Shown piece after piece: positions 60,909-64,000 of a stretch of 64,000 nt of DNA. The stretch lies in NCBI GenBank assembly GCA_963742535.1, contig CAVUMC010000002.1:1798001-1862000 (forward strand), given 5' to 3'. Source of the DNA: VRUE01 sp963742535 (GTDB taxonomy: Bacteria; Actinomycetota; Thermoleophilia; Solirubrobacterales; 70-9). The position numbers and the translations under genes were made by a program. The notes beneath the pieces were generated by a model, which was not told where the DNA came from, made no database searches, and saw only the letters and a program-made list of their open reading frames with translations. Every line of letters begins with the position of its first letter. Position 1 is the stretch's first letter.

Positions 60909-61456
60909 TGCCCGAGCGAGTGCCGACGAAGCTCGACGGGACCGTCCTGCTCGAGCCGATGGTCCACGGCGACGCGCGCGGCTTCATGGTCGAGACCTAT
61001 CGCCGCGACACCTGGGCCGAGCACGGCATCGAGGTCGAGTTCGTCCAGCACAACCACTCGCGCTCCTCGCAGGGGACCCTGCGCGGCCTTCACTTTCAGA
61101 CCGAGCCCGGCCAAGCGAAGTTGGTGCGTTGCCCGCGCGGCAAGATCTTCGACGTCGCCGTCGACCTGCGCCGCGGCTCACCCACCTACGGGCAGTGGGA
61201 GGGATACGTGCTCGATGACGTCTCCCATCACCAGTTCTTCATCCCGGTCGGCTTTGGTCACGGCTTCGCCGTACTCAGCGAGAGCGCTGATGTCACCTAC
61301 CTCTGCTCCAGCACCTACGACCCCGCCACCGAGTCCGGGATCGCCTGGGATGACCCCGGCGTCGGCGTCGAGTGGCCCGTCGAGGGCCCTTTGCTGAGCG
61401 AGCGCGACAAGGCCGCGCCGACCCTCGCCGAAGTCGGCGAGACGCTGCCCTTTTAG
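60908..61456 (+). CDS. rmlC: dTDP-4-dehydrorhamnose 3,5-epimerase
   Basis: 182-aa cupin: DARGFMVETYRRDTWAEHGI, QHNHSRSSQGTLRGLHFQ (with the catalytic His), KLVRCPRGKIFDVAVDLR, FFIPVGFGHGFAVLSE, and a Tyr in YLCSSTYDP. It makes the epimerised keto sugar for RmlD. The order rmlADBC with overlapping ends is a single operon. Confidence 0.93.
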   Translation: MPERVPTKLDGTVLLEPMVHGDARGFMVETYRRDTWAEHGIEVEFVQHNHSRSSQGTLRGLHFQTEPGQAKLVRCPRGKIFDVAVDLRRGSPTYGQWEGYVLDDVSHHQFFIPVGFGHGFAVLSESADVTYLCSSTYDPATESGIAWDDPGVGVEWPVEGPLLSERDKAAPTLAEVGETLPF

Positions 61457-61599
61457 CTGTCGTCGCGCTTTCCGTGATGGTGTTGTCGCGCAAGCGGCGC
61501 ACCCTGCGCACCACGTGTAGATCCGCCTCCTGCACGATCCCATCCATGCAAACTCAAACCGTCCCAAACATGTCCGCCGCATGGCCTAATGTAGTCCAC

Positions 61600-61836
61600 A
61601 TGTCCAAGATGATCCAGATCAGAAACGTCCCCGACGACGTCCATAGGACCCTCAAGATCCGCGCCGCCAGCGAGGGGCTCTCACTCTCCGACTACATAAA
61701 GCGCGACCTCGAAGACCTCGCCAAGCAGGCGACGCTCGAGGACGTCTTCACCCGCGTTCGTGCCCGCACTCAGGGGAGGCCCCGCATCACTACCGAGCGC
61801 ATCGTCGCGATCCAGCACGAGCTCCGCGGGGAGTAG
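61600..61836 (+). CDS. vapB: VapB/FitA-type ribbon-helix-helix antitoxin
   Basis: 78 aa (ATG 61600; ATG 61609 possible). Residues 3-40 form a ribbon-helix-helix: MIQIRNVPDDVHRTLKIRAA, then LSLSDYIKRDLEDLAK, like FitA/VapB antitoxins. The C-terminal 35 residues should bind and block the PIN toxin. It lies 143 bases after rmlC and 4 bases before vapC. Confidence 0.85.
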   Translation: MSKMIQIRNVPDDVHRTLKIRAASEGLSLSDYIKRDLEDLAKQATLEDVFTRVRARTQGRPRITTERIVAIQHELRGE

Positions 61837-61840
61837 GGCT

Positions 61841-62248
61841 TTGGCGGTCATAGACGCTTCGGTTCTCGTCACCGTGCTTTCCGATGGTGAACACGCGGCC
61901 TGGGCTGAGGAGCAGCTCTTGGTCGGTGGCACTCCACGGTCCCTCTGGGCGCCGCACCTGATTGACGCCGAGGTCGGTAATTCGCTTCGGCGCCTGGTCG
62001 CGGCCGGGGAAATCGAGGACCACGTTGCCGCCACCGCCCTAAGTGACCTGGCCGCCTTGCCGCTGCGCCGCATCGTCCACACCGGCTTGCTCGACCGCGC
62101 TTGGGAGCTGCGTCATAACTTCAGCTTCTACGACGGCCTTTACGTCGCCCTTGCCGAGTTGCTCGGCGCTCCCCTGCTCACCGTCGACGGCCGCCTCGCC
62201 AGGGCTGTCGCCAAGGCCAGCAGGATCGAGGTTCTGGCGGCCGGTTAA
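61841..62248 (+). CDS. vapC: VapC-type PIN-domain RNase toxin
   Basis: 135-aa PIN domain with the acidic site complete: Asp in VIDASVLVT, Glu in HLIDAEVGN, Asp in FYDGLYVALAE and Asp in LLTVDGRLA. VapC toxins cleave tRNA or rRNA when freed from VapB. The start is TTG 61841, 4 bases after the antitoxin stop; the alternative longer frame overlaps vapB. Its end overlaps the convergent glycosyltransferase by 4 bases. Confidence 0.85.
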   Translation: MAVIDASVLVTVLSDGEHAAWAEEQLLVGGTPRSLWAPHLIDAEVGNSLRRLVAAGEIEDHVAATALSDLAALPLRRIVHTGLLDRAWELRHNFSFYDGLYVALAELLGAPLLTVDGRLARAVAKASRIEVLAAG

Positions 62249-63120
62249 CGGCCGCGAACCGCGGTGATGCCCAGGCTCGTCGCCAGCTTGGCGCCGATCC
62301 CGGCGTAAACGGCGGCGTTGACGAGCGGGTTGTGCTCGGCGGCATCGAAGCGGCGATAGAAGCGCCCCATGCCGCGGTGGAAGGCGATCTCCTGTTTCGG
62401 CGCCCGGCGCTTGCCACTGGAGCCGCCCTTGACGTGCAGTGCCACTCCGGCAGGCTCATAAAAGACCTTCCAGCTCGCCTGCCAGAAGCGGCGACACCAG
62501 TCGAGGTCCTCCATGTAGAGCCAGTAGCCCTCGTCGAGCAGGCCGACCTCGCGCACTGCCTCGGCCCGGCAGAGCATGAAGGCGCCGTTGACCGCGTCGA
62601 CCTCGCCGGCATCGTCATCACCCAGGTTCGTCGCCCTGTACTGGCTCAGCGCTTCGCCGGCGCCTTCGCCCCGGCCAATTCCGGTGAAATGGGCGAGGGC
62701 GCTGAGCGGGGTGGGGAAAGAGCGCTTGCAGGCGTGATCGAGCTCACCGGATTCGGTCACGAGCTTGCAGCCGACCATGCCGATCCGCTCGTCTGAGCGC
62801 AGCCGCGCCAGGGAAGCATCGAGGGTCCCCGCGTAGACCTCGGTGTCGGGATTGAGCAGCAACACGGCACTTGCCTCGTCCTCGCGCAGGACGACGTTGT
62901 TGGCGGCCGAGAAGCCGATGTTCTCGCGGCGAATCAGGCGCACGGCGGGAAACTCGCGCTCGACCATGTCCGGGGTCGAGTCGGGGCTGCCGCTGTCGAC
63001 CACGGTCACCCGCATTGCACCGCTCGCCGGGTGTTTCTGCAGCGAGTCGAGGCAACGGCGCAGCAGCGCTTCGGCGCCGTGGCTGACGATGACGACCTCG
63101 AGGTCGAGCGGAGCGGCCAT
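62245..63120 (-). CDS. GT2 glycosyltransferase (WbbL rhamnosyltransferase-like)
   Basis: 291 aa: VVIVSHGAEALLRRCL, TVVDSGSPDSTPDMV, ENIGFSAANNVVL, LLNPDTEVYAG metal loop, AFMLCRAEAVREVGLLDEGYWLYMEDLDWCRRF. The same motifs as mycobacterial WbbL-type rhamnosyltransferases. It sits 11 bases after the initiating sugar transferase and probably adds the second sugar of the unit. Confidence 0.87.
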   Translation of the reverse strand: MAAPLDLEVVIVSHGAEALLRRCLDSLQKHPASGAMRVTVVDSGSPDSTPDMVEREFPAVRLIRRENIGFSAANNVVLREDEASAVLLLNPDTEVYAGTLDASLARLRSDERIGMVGCKLVTESGELDHACKRSFPTPLSALAHFTGIGRGEGAGEALSQYRATNLGDDDAGEVDAVNGAFMLCRAEAVREVGLLDEGYWLYMEDLDWCRRFWQASWKVFYEPAGVALHVKGGSSGKRRAPKQEIAFHRGMGRFYRRFDAAEHNPLVNAAVYAGIGAKLATSLGITAVRGR

Positions 63121-63131
63121 GGCTTGATTCT

Positions 63132-64000
63132 CTAGTAGGCGCCTTCGCCGCGGACGATTGCCCGTGGCGTTCGCAACAAGATCGCCAGATCGCCGGCGAC
63201 CGAGAGGTTGTCGAGGTAATCGCGCTCCATCGCCAGCCGCTCCTCGAAGGTGAGGTCGCCGCGGCCGTAGACCTGCATCGGCCCGGTCAACCCCGGCTTG
63301 ATCGCGAGGCGGGCGCGCTGGCGCTCGTCGTAGAGCGCGACCACGGCCTCCTCCTCGGGCCGCGGCCCAACCAGCGACATGTCGCCACGCAGGACGTTGA
63401 TCAATTGCGGCAGCTCGTCGAGGCTGGTGCGCCGCAGCAGCTTGCCGGCGCGGGTGATCCGCGGGTCATCGACGATCTTGAAAGCGGGCTCGTCGAGCTT
63501 CTCGAGGTCGACCAGTTCCGCCAGGCGCTCCTCGGCGTCGGTGACCATGGTGCGGAACTTCAGCATTGTGAACGGCGCCCCGTCCTTGCCGGCGCGCTTC
63601 TGGCGGAAGAAGACCGGTGTGCCGGAGTCGACCACGATCAGCAGCGCGATCGCCAGCAGCAGGGGAGAGAGGACCGTCAGCATCAACCCCGAGACGAAGA
63701 TGTCGAGCGTCCGCTTCATCGCCAGGGTCGAGCGCGGCGGGTCGGAGAAGCGGAAGTCGAGGACGGGCAGCTCGGCGAGCCGGTTCAGCTCGATGCCCGG
63801 CCCCAGCAGCCCGTAGTGCTTGGGCAGGAAGGTGAGGCCGAGGCCCGCTGCCTTGCACTCTTCGATCAAGTTCTCGGCGGCGCGCTCGCCCATCTCCTGC
63901 TCGGCGACGACGACCCGCTCGATCTCGAGCTCGCGCGCCACCCGCGAGATCTCCTCGACCGAGCCGAGCCGCGGCAGCGTCGCCCGCCGATCCTTGTCGG
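63132..64000 (-). CDS. Undecaprenyl-phosphate sugar phosphotransferase (WbaP/PssY type), N-terminus beyond window
   Basis: The visible 289 residues end a polyprenyl glycosylphosphotransferase. A CoA-binding-like regulatory domain (up to about residue 85 of the visible part) leads to the catalytic domain: KRTLDIFVSGLMLTVLSPLLL (membrane re-entrant helix), FFRQKRAGKDGAPFTMLKFRTM, ITRAGKLLRRTSLDELPQLINVLRGDMSLVGPRPE. This domain puts the first sugar phosphate on undecaprenyl phosphate and starts the repeat unit. The open frame continues past the window end. Confidence 0.92.
   Translation of the reverse strand, partial: DKDRRATLPRLGSVEEISRVARELEIERVVVAEQEMGERAAENLIEECKAAGLGLTFLPKHYGLLGPGIELNRLAELPVLDFRFSDPPRSTLAMKRTLDIFVSGLMLTVLSPLLLAIALLIVVDSGTPVFFRQKRAGKDGAPFTMLKFRTMVTDAEERLAELVDLEKLDEPAFKIVDDPRITRAGKLLRRTSLDELPQLINVLRGDMSLVGPRPEEEAVVALYDERQRARLAIKPGLTGPMQVYGRGDLTFEERLAMERDYLDNLSVAGDLAILLRTPRAIVRGEGAY

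Noticed and set aside
1..64000. CRISPR arrays, rRNA genes and insertion sequences
   Set aside because: I saw no regularly spaced repeat arrays, no rRNA-like sequence and no transposase with flanking inverted repeats.

Overview
This is high-GC chromosomal DNA, and most genes abut or overlap by 1-4 bases. Gene content points to an actinobacterium, most likely class Thermoleophilia (Solirubrobacterales-like). Supporting signs are a fused PafB-PafC WYL regulator, many secreted proteins with Ig-like, lectin-like and delta-60 repeats, and the codon bias. The class assignment is inference; no rRNA or other decisive phylogenetic marker lies in the window.

Layout. 1-7.3 kb is housekeeping: a DtxR-type regulator (cut by the window edge), a HAD phosphatase, dihydropteroate synthase, a DUF1998 helicase, a LOG-like protein, a GH15-like secreted protein, an MFS transporter and tRNA-Phe(GAA). 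Two large palindromes sit at gene junctions here. 7.35-16.3 kb is an integrated genetic element in the tRNA-Phe gene. It is bounded by a perfect 44-bp direct repeat of the tRNA 3' end and carries a tyrosine integrase, an excisionase-like HTH protein, a remnant of a MobF-type relaxase, three small DNA-binding proteins, and lower-GC cargo encoding a 1308-aa secreted multi-domain protein plus a small membrane-anchored protein. 16.4-37.4 kb is mixed metabolism and envelope: TrmO, SRPBCC, SDR and FAH proteins, a cupredoxin lipoprotein, a fluoride-riboswitch-controlled pair of CrcB/FluC channels, a YhaM-like nuclease, two multi-spanning membrane proteins (one frameshifted), the PafBC fusion, a metallo-beta-lactamase-fold hydrolase, a delta-60-repeat protein, a penicillin-acylase-family protein, a DUF1906 protein, a divergent DJ-1/GlxA pair, a PPOX protein and a secreted glycoside hydrolase.

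37.5-64 kb is a large surface-polysaccharide locus. It holds polyprenol-phosphate sugar synthases, GT-C-like membrane proteins, three NDP-sugar epimerases (one CDP-paratose epimerase-like, one GDP-mannose 3,5-epimerase-like), five further glycosyltransferases, a Wzx-type flippase, a Wzy-like polymerase fused to a soluble domain, the full dTDP-L-rhamnose set rmlADBC, and the initiating sugar phosphotransferase (cut by the window end). Embedded in it are a lower-GC three-gene unit (secreted GH/lectin/FG-GAP fusion, lectin-like protein, lipoprotein) and a VapBC toxin-antitoxin pair. Together these genes could make, flip, polymerise and perhaps bind or trim a rhamnose-containing glycan.

The strongest candidates for something new are the tRNA-Phe element with its large secreted cargo protein and the secreted glycosidase-lectin unit inside the glycan locus. 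All functional calls come from reading motifs by eye; no database search was run.
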